From a virus, in the IMG/VR virus record IMGVR_UViG_3300032431_000003, positions 1-64,000 of that record: DNA of 64,000 nt. The stretch is one strand, 5' to 3'. Under the pieces are notes generated by a model. That model was given only the letters and a program-made list of their open reading frames with translations, did not search any database and was not told where the DNA came from. The position numbers and the translations under genes are program-made. Shown here piece after piece: positions 15,759 to 22,786 of the stretch (its first letter is position 1; the number at the start of each line of letters is the position of its first letter).

Positions 15759-16470
15759 GGATATCCCCGTAACAATCGTCATTCCCTGTCATAATAGCTC
15801 AGAGACAATAGCCAAGACTATATCCGCAGCGATAGGGCAGGGCTTCTCTGAGGTTATCTGCGTGAACAACAATAGCACCGACGATACTGTTATTAAGTTG
15901 GAAAAACTCCCAGTGCTTATCGTAGAGGAAAAGCGACAGGGAACTACCTGGGCAAGGAGAGCCGGAGTTGCTTGCGCCGAAACTCAGTGGGTTGCAGTGA
16001 TTGACGATGACATCGTGTTGGAGACTGGTTGGTTGAAATCTATGAGGGATTTCATTGAGAACGTGGCTCCTACTGCCGTGGCTGTTACTGGACACGTCTA
16101 TACTCCATTGCCTCCTCATCTGCTTTGGGCGAGGTCTGTGCTGGCTTGTAATTGCTCAATAGATACCCAAGAATACTATCGACATTCACAACCTTTGGGG
16201 TCGGCTACGTTTGTTCGCCGTGACATTTTTCTAAGGCACACTCAGAATCCAGTGCTGGTAGGCAGGGACGACATCAATGGCACTCTCATTGGCTGCGGTG
16301 AAGACATCGAAGTTTTTACAAAAATAATGAGAGCCGGAGGCAGGATGTTCCATAACGCAGAAGCCAAAGCTCTCCATGAAATCGAAGAATGGCGCAAGGA
16401 TTACAACTACTTGATGAGGCTAAAAACAGCCTATTCAAACAGGAAATACCTTGACACTTATTGGACCTAA
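15757..16470 (+). CDS. Family-2 glycosyltransferase (237 aa)
   Basis: N-terminus VTIVIPCHNSSETI and NNNSTDDT are the nucleotide-binding strands of GT2 enzymes. VIDDDI near residue 85 is the DxD-type metal site, and a later GCGEDIEVFTKIMRAGG matches the conserved ED motif region. About 237 residues equals a bare catalytic domain, with no membrane segment. No ribosome site is evident upstream: its ATG shares CATG with the opposite-strand gene start. The 3' end overlaps the convergent 830-residue gene by 4 nt. Confidence 0.75.
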   Translation: MDIPVTIVIPCHNSSETIAKTISAAIGQGFSEVICVNNNSTDDTVIKLEKLPVLIVEEKRQGTTWARRAGVACAETQWVAVIDDDIVLETGWLKSMRDFIENVAPTAVAVTGHVYTPLPPHLLWARSVLACNCSIDTQEYYRHSQPLGSATFVRRDIFLRHTQNPVLVGRDDINGTLIGCGEDIEVFTKIMRAGGRMFHNAEAKALHEIEEWRKDYNYLMRLKTAYSNRKYLDTYWT

Positions 16471-18959
16471 AACCATGCGGTCGTTGAATGAACAATAAAG
16501 GTTGAATCCCCTCGCTCCTTGCCTAATGGGTGGATATCCCTCGTTTCAGGGTTATTCCACGAGAAGCTTCCTGATCCGGTAAATTTTCCCGAAAGAATGA
16601 CCCCTATCCCTTCCCGATAGCAATAACTTGCCTCGCTGCTGGGGAAGGCGGAAACAAGTATTCTCCCGTTGTCGTAAAAGCAGTACGCTGGATCACCCAA
16701 AGGTCTAATTACATTAAGGAATGGGGTTTGATATTTGTTGGCGGTATCAGGCTGTGGTTGCTGTATTGACATCGATCTAGTATATGGATCAGCTAAGTCA
16801 GCGTACCCCAGAGACGGCAAAGTTAAAAGCCCAGTAAAGCCGTTCAAAGAAAGAGCGAGTGAGGTTGCTCCAGTGTTGTCTATTTTCCCAGTGAAAACTG
16901 CCGAGCCAGTGAGAGGCTTTGGCTGCGCTGCCTCACTAAAAGACATGGATTGAATTGAGATAACGCCTGATGACTTGCCGCCTACTACCGCAGCAGAGGC
17001 AGCGGAAACAGAGTGAATCGTTCCCAGCGTAAATACCGAAGAAGGGACTCCCGGAACCGAGGAAGGATCGGGTAAGAAGGAGGCTGAAGGCATCTTAATT
17101 AACAAGGTTGGCAACCCGTTGAGTTCACCGATAGACCTGCTGTATTTTGGAGACTCAGGATACTCCCCTACTCCAGAGTATTCAGACTCAGCAGTAAAGA
17201 ATGATGGGCTTGAGTAACTAGTTCCAACTTGACTTAGTACAGACACAAATCCTAGTGGAGTTTCAACGTTAACCCCATTCCAGTAAATTTCCTCTTTGCG
17301 ATCATTGTCCATCTGAGTGTATCGGAAAGTTAGCCGATCTCCTCCGTTAATGCCGACGGCGAGGCACACTTCTCTACTTTCCCTTGCAGACAACGTTGGT
17401 GGATCGACATCAACTTGCGTTGAAACGTCGGTAGAAGAGCAGGAAGCCGTTGCTCCACGGTCAACCCAAGACTCGCCTCGATAGCTGTAAGTAGATACAG
17501 TTGTCATTGTCAATCCAAGCGCACCACTGGCGACTCCAGTACCAACAACCTTGAGACTGATAGTCCCCGGTCTGTCCGAGTATTCCCCATTGTTGACAAG
17601 GAACGACAAAGTGGTCAGATCGTAGCCACCAGAAATTGTTCTCGTGACTCCACCGGGGATTACAGTGTCGTAGGAAGGAACCGCACATGACACAATCACT
17701 CGCACAGGAGTTGCTGGCTGGCAAATACGTGGTCCGGGTACGCTTTCCTCAGAGGGAGTCGATGGACTTCTCTGCCATCCCCATCCCGAAATGGCGTAGG
17801 TAGTACCGTAGTTAGTCAAAAAAGGGGCGGCATATTCTAAAGACCAAAGAGTATCCCCTACTTGCCACGACACAACCCCCGCATACAGGTTACTAACCTT
17901 GCTTGAACCCATGCTCGGAGAATTAAACCGTCCATCTCGAACTGTGGTTTCCCCAGTCACCGGAGGTATGTTCCCCAAAGGCAGCAATGAATCAATCTTT
18001 GATTGAGGGATGTCATCGATCCAAGATCGTCCCCCTGCGCGAATAATTGCATCCCTGTAGTCCTTGACTTTTTGCCAAGCACCCTTGTCACCATGTAAGC
18101 CAAGGGATGTCTCCGAACTACGATGCACTGTCACCGTTGTCATGGGACCATTCACGCACTCACCAGAACGCATCCGAGTGTCGTAACAGACCTCCGCCTT
18201 CTTTATTGTCCGACTCTTTGAAATGTTTATATCCTTGACCTGCCCAGTTCCCAAAACGAAGCTAGGTCTATTTACCGTAAATGTAGATGTCTTTATTACG
18301 GACTCCCCTACCGACTCTACCACTTCAGACGTATCCATTGTTGGCGCAATGAACGTCCCCGCACTCCACATCCCGAACCCGTTGTAAGTTAATAAAGGGA
18401 ATATCTCATCCGTTGTATCCGTCCAACTCCTCTTTCCTGACTCTGTAGCGGTAATATGCCAGATGGTAACTGCCGTACCTGCCTGAAGAGCCAATGCTAC
18501 CACCCACTTGTCTTCGCCTTCTCCGGTAGCACTGATATACGCTGCCTTGACTACGCTAGACTCGCTGGTTTCATGGACTTTCTTTGGCGACAATCGATCA
18601 CCGCCAATATAAAATACTCGACTGCCGCCCACTATCTTAGAAAAAAGTACTTTTATGTACTTTCCACTCTTAGTGGGATTGTTTGCTCTTGATTGGCGGA
18701 AGGTCGTTGTTTGCTGGGAAATCAATGTACTAGCGTTTCCCGACATGGCAATGTATGTGCCGTCCTCAAGTCGGAATAGAGAACACTGCCCACCAGAGCA
18801 GTCATTGCCAGCCTTGGCGGTCACTGTCTTGCCATTGGGTAACTTTGCTGTCACCGTTCCCCCGGTACTCGCTGAACTGGTTAGTTGCCCTAGCTGAAAG
18901 TTGCTTTGAGAATCAATGAGCTCTTGGAGCTTCCGGGCTACGCTATCTTTGCTTGTCAT
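16467..18959 (-). CDS. Large virion-associated (tail or fibre-like) protein (830 aa)
   Basis: A Ser/Thr/Gly-rich, beta-strand-rich protein with few helices apart from an N-terminal one of about 20 residues. The composition is that of tail-tip or fibre proteins. The N-terminal part carries a KLPNGKTVTAK beta motif followed by a short Cys pair (CSGGQC). It lies on the same strand as the tail-tip and fibre genes further right. No enzyme motif recognised. Confidence 0.5.
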   Translation of the reverse strand: MTSKDSVARKLQELIDSQSNFQLGQLTSSASTGGTVTAKLPNGKTVTAKAGNDCSGGQCSLFRLEDGTYIAMSGNASTLISQQTTTFRQSRANNPTKSGKYIKVLFSKIVGGSRVFYIGGDRLSPKKVHETSESSVVKAAYISATGEGEDKWVVALALQAGTAVTIWHITATESGKRSWTDTTDEIFPLLTYNGFGMWSAGTFIAPTMDTSEVVESVGESVIKTSTFTVNRPSFVLGTGQVKDINISKSRTIKKAEVCYDTRMRSGECVNGPMTTVTVHRSSETSLGLHGDKGAWQKVKDYRDAIIRAGGRSWIDDIPQSKIDSLLPLGNIPPVTGETTVRDGRFNSPSMGSSKVSNLYAGVVSWQVGDTLWSLEYAAPFLTNYGTTYAISGWGWQRSPSTPSEESVPGPRICQPATPVRVIVSCAVPSYDTVIPGGVTRTISGGYDLTTLSFLVNNGEYSDRPGTISLKVVGTGVASGALGLTMTTVSTYSYRGESWVDRGATASCSSTDVSTQVDVDPPTLSARESREVCLAVGINGGDRLTFRYTQMDNDRKEEIYWNGVNVETPLGFVSVLSQVGTSYSSPSFFTAESEYSGVGEYPESPKYSRSIGELNGLPTLLIKMPSASFLPDPSSVPGVPSSVFTLGTIHSVSAASAAVVGGKSSGVISIQSMSFSEAAQPKPLTGSAVFTGKIDNTGATSLALSLNGFTGLLTLPSLGYADLADPYTRSMSIQQPQPDTANKYQTPFLNVIRPLGDPAYCFYDNGRILVSAFPSSEASYCYREGIGVILSGKFTGSGSFSWNNPETRDIHPLGKERGDSTFIVHSTTAWF

Positions 18960-19006
18960 AAATAGTTTAAGTTGTTCAATCCAAGAAGACGAAGGAATCG
19001 AAGATA

Positions 19007-19342
19007 TCAGTTTTCCAGATTCGATATCTGAATTGAGCCGGAAATCGAAACTTGAATATCTTCTTTTGGCTGATCACTTGCTTTCCATCCGCAAATCCTC
19101 AAGCCTTCGGCTGAATATTCGATCATTCCCTTAGCTCTGAATTTGTCCAAAGCATAGTCCCAAGTCTCTGTCGATATTCTTATTCTCTCGCAGATAACAC
19201 GAGGCTTTAAGTCAACCGTCCCTTCGGGTTGTCCTTGACTAGCTAGGCACAAAACCTTGAACCAGATAAGTTGTTCAGAATCGCTCATTGTATCCGTCAC
19301 CGGATTATCAATGAATTCTAAGTATAGCTGCGACCATCTCAT
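19007..19342 (-). CDS. Small winged-helix-like protein (111 aa)
   Basis: The segment SEQLIWFKVLCLAS, followed by ICERIRISTETWDYALDKFRAKGMIEYSAEGLRICGW, resembles the winged-helix N-terminus of phage replisome organisers (DnaD-like), without the rest of such proteins. Might be a DNA-binding regulator. Preceded on its strand by a GC-rich hairpin. Confidence 0.45.
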   Translation of the reverse strand: MRWSQLYLEFIDNPVTDTMSDSEQLIWFKVLCLASQGQPEGTVDLKPRVICERIRISTETWDYALDKFRAKGMIEYSAEGLRICGWKASDQPKEDIQVSISGSIQISNLEN

Positions 19343-19362
19343 AGGAAAACCTTGTTAAATTA

Positions 19363-19403
19363 GAAGCCCCGCATCTTCAGATCGGGGAGTGCCAAGGGCT
19401 TCA
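19363..19403 (-). promoter_or_regulatory. Competing GC-rich hairpins between two leftward genes
   Basis: GAAGCCC and GGGCTTC at the ends can pair, and an inner stem CCCCG/CGGGG with ATCT/AGAT uses some of the same G residues, so two folds exclude each other. It lies between the 57-residue gene and the 111-residue gene and may act as a partial terminator or processing site. Confidence 0.3.
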
Positions 19404-19574
19404 TCTCCAAGTTGAACTTTGACTAGAGATTACTTGCCCTGAACCCAGTGGGATTTCTCGGACAACGTTGCCATCATAGAGTATCTGTACCTTGTTGCCG
19501 AGATCTTTGTAAGTAAACCTGTCTTTGGTTATATAGTCGAACTTCTTTATCAGTGAATCAGGGGTGATATTCAT
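19401..19574 (-). CDS. Small hypothetical protein (57 aa)
   Basis: Reads leftward from ATG 19574 to TGA 19401-19403. It begins MNITPDSLIKKFDYITKD and has a central VQILYDGNVVREIPLG beta stretch. Diverges from the 19686 gene across a palindrome. Function unknown. Confidence 0.5.
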   Translation of the reverse strand: MNITPDSLIKKFDYITKDRFTYKDLGNKVQILYDGNVVREIPLGSGQVISSQSSTWR

Positions 19575-19586
19575 TGGGAAACCTCG

Positions 19587-19604
19587 GTGGTATAATTAAA
19601 CCAC
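19587..19604. promoter_or_regulatory. Palindrome with an embedded TATAAT between divergent genes
   Basis: GTGGT at 19587-19591 and ACCAC at 19600-19604 flank ATAATTAA. The left arm and loop together spell TATAAT, a perfect -10 hexamer for the rightward gene, so a protein bound here would block that promoter. No convincing -35 is present. Confidence 0.4.
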
Positions 19605-19609
19605 TAGTC

Positions 19610-19678
19610 CGGCGAAGGATGTTTGACTCATCCCTGCCGTTAATCAACTAGCAATATTTTCACCCGTAAGAGGCGGGT
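19610..19678 (+). promoter_or_regulatory. Structured 5' leader of the 19686 gene
   Basis: First stem: CGGC/GCCG and GGATG/CATCC nest around TTTGACT (19610-19639). Second stem: ACCCG/CGGGT at 19662-19678 holds the likely ribosome site (AAGAGG) in or beside its loop, 8 nt before ATG 19686. Translation of the DNA-binding protein may be controlled by this fold. Confidence 0.4.
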
Positions 19679-19685
19679 TACTTCT

Positions 19686-20426
19686 ATGACTAATATAGTA
19701 CGCTTTGATGACTTTGTTGACCCTGAAATCGAAGTTAGCGATGCTGGTAATCTGGATAGTCGCTACTGGACCAAGGAAGAGTCTGACTTTTTGGAATCTT
19801 TAGTGGGAGAGTATCCCATAGAACTCTTGATGGGCAAGCTGCGGGAATACTGGCAAAAAAATGGAATGCGAACCCGAACGAGAGGTGCGATCAGGGTCAG
19901 GATTCATAATAAAAAACAGAGCACAAGGAGCCAATTAGACAACTACTCCCAGAGGCAACTAGGCGCACTGCTAGGAATAGGGCGCAAACGATTAAGCAGG
20001 ATATTGGTTGAGGTGAAGGGTTTGGTTAAGCTCTCTAGCTGCTCCGCTATCTCTCGGAAGCAACTGAAGAAACTAATAATGGAACGTCCCGATTTGTTCG
20101 CTGAACTGGACGCTGACGCTCTCTATTTCACGATAGGGGGAGAGAAAGAAAGCCCAACATTTTTTAATTACTGCAAGCAAGTATCTTCTCTTCTCTATAC
20201 ACGCCCCAACACCCCAAGGCGGGTGAGGCTCCTGAATACGGGGGAAATATTTGACAGCCTGAGTTTGGCATCCGCAGCTTCATTCTGCTCTAGACATTCC
20301 ATTAGCAGGGTGTTAGCTAAGAAAGTAGAAAGTTCTTGTGGGCTGAGGTGGGAATATGTTGATCGCACCCAAGCGGACAAACCAAAGATTGATACAATCT
20401 CATCAGCAACCAAGGTCTCCTTATGA
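19686..20426 (+). CDS. DNA-binding protein with Myb-like and NUMOD1-like segments (246 aa)
   Basis: Residues 25-75 begin YWTKEESDFLESLVGEY, a Myb/SANT-like or MarR-free helix set. Residues 80-125 look like another helical DNA-binding unit. The C-terminal 45 residues (LLNTGEIFDSLSLAS, then LRWEYVD) follow the pattern of NUMOD1 modules found at the end of homing endonucleases. No nuclease motif (HNH or GIY-YIG) is visible, so this is probably a regulator built from such modules. Confidence 0.55.
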   Translation: MTNIVRFDDFVDPEIEVSDAGNLDSRYWTKEESDFLESLVGEYPIELLMGKLREYWQKNGMRTRTRGAIRVRIHNKKQSTRSQLDNYSQRQLGALLGIGRKRLSRILVEVKGLVKLSSCSAISRKQLKKLIMERPDLFAELDADALYFTIGGEKESPTFFNYCKQVSSLLYTRPNTPRRVRLLNTGEIFDSLSLASAASFCSRHSISRVLAKKVESSCGLRWEYVDRTQADKPKIDTISSATKVSL

Positions 20427-20680
20427 ATTTATTAGAGGTATTGATATTAATAAATTCAGGGCTTTCTAGTAACGACAAAAGCTCTTTGCTTATTTATCAT
20501 AGTTGTGATCAATCCGTACCAGCAGGGGCAATTCCCTATGGGACTGGGTTCCCAAAGTTACCTTGGTACTGCCCTTTATGTAAAAAGTCTGTAGATAATT
20601 ACGCTGAGTTGTCTTTTGATATTACGGTCGAAACACTTGATCTAGAGGTGGGTGCGATTGTCCAAGAAAACAAAGACTAG
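20423..20680 (+). CDS. Small protein with a CPLC pair (85 aa)
   Basis: Starts in an ATGA overlap with the upstream gene. It contains YHSCDQ and WYCPLCKK, possibly a half zinc ribbon. Function unknown. Confidence 0.5.
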   Translation: MNLLEVLILINSGLSSNDKSSLLIYHSCDQSVPAGAIPYGTGFPKLPWYCPLCKKSVDNYAELSFDITVETLDLEVGAIVQENKD

Positions 20681-20754
20681 CCTCGTTCCCCAAGGACAAT
20701 TATCTCTTTCTTGGTTATGCTTTGGGGTCGTAAATTCTGGTAAAATATTAGAGC

Positions 20755-20777
20755 GCAGATGCCTGACAAGCATCTGC
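20755..20777 (+). promoter_or_regulatory. Perfect 8-bp hairpin in the leader of the 20806 gene
   Basis: GCAGATGC and GCATCTGC pair exactly around a 7-nt loop, 28 nt before ATG 20806. TAAAAT at about 20741 could be a -10. With no U-run it is more likely a leader structure or an operator than a terminator. Confidence 0.45.
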
Positions 20778-20805
20778 TAACCAATCAACCTAAAACACAG
20801 GTATC

Positions 20806-21504
20806 ATGGCTAAGAATAATTCTACATCAAGAGCAGTCGTAGCTCCAGTTAAGATTGGACACATCAAAATCAAAGGGTTGATGCTTCCAGATGGGAGCTT
20901 TGCGATTGGAGTTTCACAGGTTGCAAGCCTGTTTCTGATCGACAGCGAACAAGCCTCTAGACGATTCAAAGCCTTGCTGGGAGGGGATTTCCAGTTCGAC
21001 AAGGCTGCTAGTGAACTGAATCCCAAGGCTGTTAATATCTTGACACTCCCTGAGTTTGAGTTACTCATCCAAAAGCTCGATCGGTCAGGGAATATCCCCG
21101 CACAAGAGTTTAGAGACTCACTAACTGGTCTCGCTCTTCATCAACTTTACTGCGATGCTTTCGGCGTGAAGTTTGAACAGCAAGATCGACAGCTATGGCT
21201 AAAGGAGCGTCAAGATGGCAAGTTCTATCGCCGATCACTCACCGACGCTACGAAGTACCTCATCGATCAGGGTGAATCATTGAATTACGGCTACATTACC
21301 TTGCAGACCTATGAGGCGTGCCATCTCCTCCTTGAATACCGTGCTTACAGAAAGGAGATCAAGGACAGTCGCTTCCGAGATACCCTAGGTGATATTGATC
21401 TGCGGAAGATATCAAAATTCGAGGAATTAACGGCTGACTATGTTTTGGTGGACAATCTACCGATTGATCAGTCAATGGCAAAAGCTGCCAGGTACATTCG
21501 TTGA
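20806..21504 (+). CDS. KilA/BRO-like phage antirepressor-type protein (232 aa)
   Basis: Residues 15-80 (IKIKGLMLPDGSFAIGVSQVASLF, then ASRRFKALLG and NILTLPEFELLI) resemble the N-terminal DNA-binding segment of KilA-N/BRO/antirepressor proteins. The C-terminal 110 residues form a separate domain with LTDATKYLIDQGE. Such proteins often tune phage development. The family match is from memory and moderate. Confidence 0.5.
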   Translation: MAKNNSTSRAVVAPVKIGHIKIKGLMLPDGSFAIGVSQVASLFLIDSEQASRRFKALLGGDFQFDKAASELNPKAVNILTLPEFELLIQKLDRSGNIPAQEFRDSLTGLALHQLYCDAFGVKFEQQDRQLWLKERQDGKFYRRSLTDATKYLIDQGESLNYGYITLQTYEACHLLLEYRAYRKEIKDSRFRDTLGDIDLRKISKFEELTADYVLVDNLPIDQSMAKAARYIR

Positions 21505-21559
21505 CACTACAACAGCAACGTAACCAAAGCAAAGGCTAAGAAAATACAGGAGCAAAAAA

Positions 21560-22225
21560 ATGACAGTAGTACAAGTAGTACGACATGAAGGCAGCCACTG
21601 GACAAAGACTTTTACAATAGTATCAATGGAAGGGGCTGAAGATGTTATCCGCACTGACAGAGATGGGACATACAGGGTTAAGTGGACTGAACAATTAGAG
21701 CTAGACAACACCATCCAGATCGAGCTTCCCGGAATCCCTGAACCCATCTCTGTGATCGCACCAAAGATTTTAAACGCTCGATTCCCGTCCAGAATGAGAA
21801 TGCAGTTTCACCCCTCTTGGCAAAAGCTCCGAGACAACTTCTACGACCGAACCAAGCCCGATTACACTAATCACGAACTTTACCAGATTAGTGGGTACAA
21901 CTCACTTATTTGGGAGGCGACCGGAATTCTCCTATATATGCCTAGCGGTGGTACGCCGGGAATGTGGGCGGGTGACTACAAGGAGATCGTTGTAGTCCCT
22001 GAACACGAAGAGTTCTGGGAAGAAGGCGGCGGAAGGTACTATGTTTGGGATAGATGGGGCGATCTTCTGCAAGACCTTATCTCAGGAGAGCTCAGAGACT
22101 TGATTGACGAAGAGAAACTCCCTAGGAGTTATGACGGCAAGCCCCCGGACATCGAGGCTACGTTTCAACTTTTGGCAGAGAGAGTTAAGGACAAGGTAGC
22201 CATGTTGGACGAGTGGGAAGACTAG
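21560..22225 (+). CDS. Hypothetical protein, family of three, distant copy (221 aa)
   Basis: ATG 21560 after ACAGGAGCAAAAAA. Distant paralogue of the 13544 and 14114 proteins: PKILNARFP..M.MQFHPSWQKLRDNFYD aligns with PKVLNEGLP..KMQWHESYRKLRKEVYN, and both continue to a (L/I)(Y/E)(M/I)P turn. It lies 7 kb from them, beyond the glycosyltransferase and fibre block. Function unknown. Confidence 0.6.
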   Translation: MTVVQVVRHEGSHWTKTFTIVSMEGAEDVIRTDRDGTYRVKWTEQLELDNTIQIELPGIPEPISVIAPKILNARFPSRMRMQFHPSWQKLRDNFYDRTKPDYTNHELYQISGYNSLIWEATGILLYMPSGGTPGMWAGDYKEIVVVPEHEEFWEEGGGRYYVWDRWGDLLQDLISGELRDLIDEEKLPRSYDGKPPDIEATFQLLAERVKDKVAMLDEWED

Positions 22226-22231
22226 GGGGCA

Positions 22232-22267
22232 GATTCTGCATACCTCATATCTGAGTAATGTAGAATC
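22232..22267 (+). terminator. Long interrupted hairpin after the 21560 gene
   Basis: GATTCT/AGAATC, CAT/ATG and CTCA/TGAG stack around a 4-nt loop with two small internal mismatches. It is followed by CCCTC, not by a U-run, so it could be a terminator without a U-run or an RNA stability element. Confidence 0.35.
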
Positions 22268-22316
22268 CCTCGAAATCAAGGAATTCCCGCAACAGCTAAA
22301 ACAAGGAGAGACGAAG

Positions 22317-22784
22317 ATGACCACTAACGAATTAATTCAAGAAATAACTTCCCGTTTCGCTGAACTCAAAACCCTTCCGGTGACTAATACATCCGCAGTA
22401 ACTATACTACGAAGATGGCTAGGGCAACTCAATGCTTTGGATAACAATGCCGAAGCTAACAGTCTAAAGGCTGAGATTGACAGTAGAATTGCCTTGTATC
22501 TGTACGTTGGGCAGAAGGTTTCTCTCAGAGGACAGTTCAACTATGACGGCGAAGTCATAGATATCTTAGTCACTATCACTGAATTCAGGGAAGACCCAAG
22601 CAAGAGAGATCAGATGCTTGTTGACTACCGAATGGATAAAAGAAGTGTCGGCTGCACCCTTCTCGATGGGGCGGAGACCATGCTCTCGCTGGGCAAGGGG
22701 TGGAAGATCGTTTATCACGTTGAAACCGAAAGAGATGCTAACCCCGTCCTAACTGTAGAGCGAATAGTTCCACCTCAAAGTTAA
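22317..22784 (+). CDS. Hypothetical protein (155 aa)
   Basis: ATG 22317 after AAGGAGAGACGAAG. An N-terminal helical part (about 60 residues) precedes an SH3-like beta part starting YVGQKVSLRG. It ends 2 nt before the convergent 1366-residue gene ends. Confidence 0.6.
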   Translation: MTTNELIQEITSRFAELKTLPVTNTSAVTILRRWLGQLNALDNNAEANSLKAEIDSRIALYLYVGQKVSLRGQFNYDGEVIDILVTITEFREDPSKRDQMLVDYRMDKRSVGCTLLDGAETMLSLGKGWKIVYHVETERDANPVLTVERIVPPQS

Positions 22785-22786
22785 CT

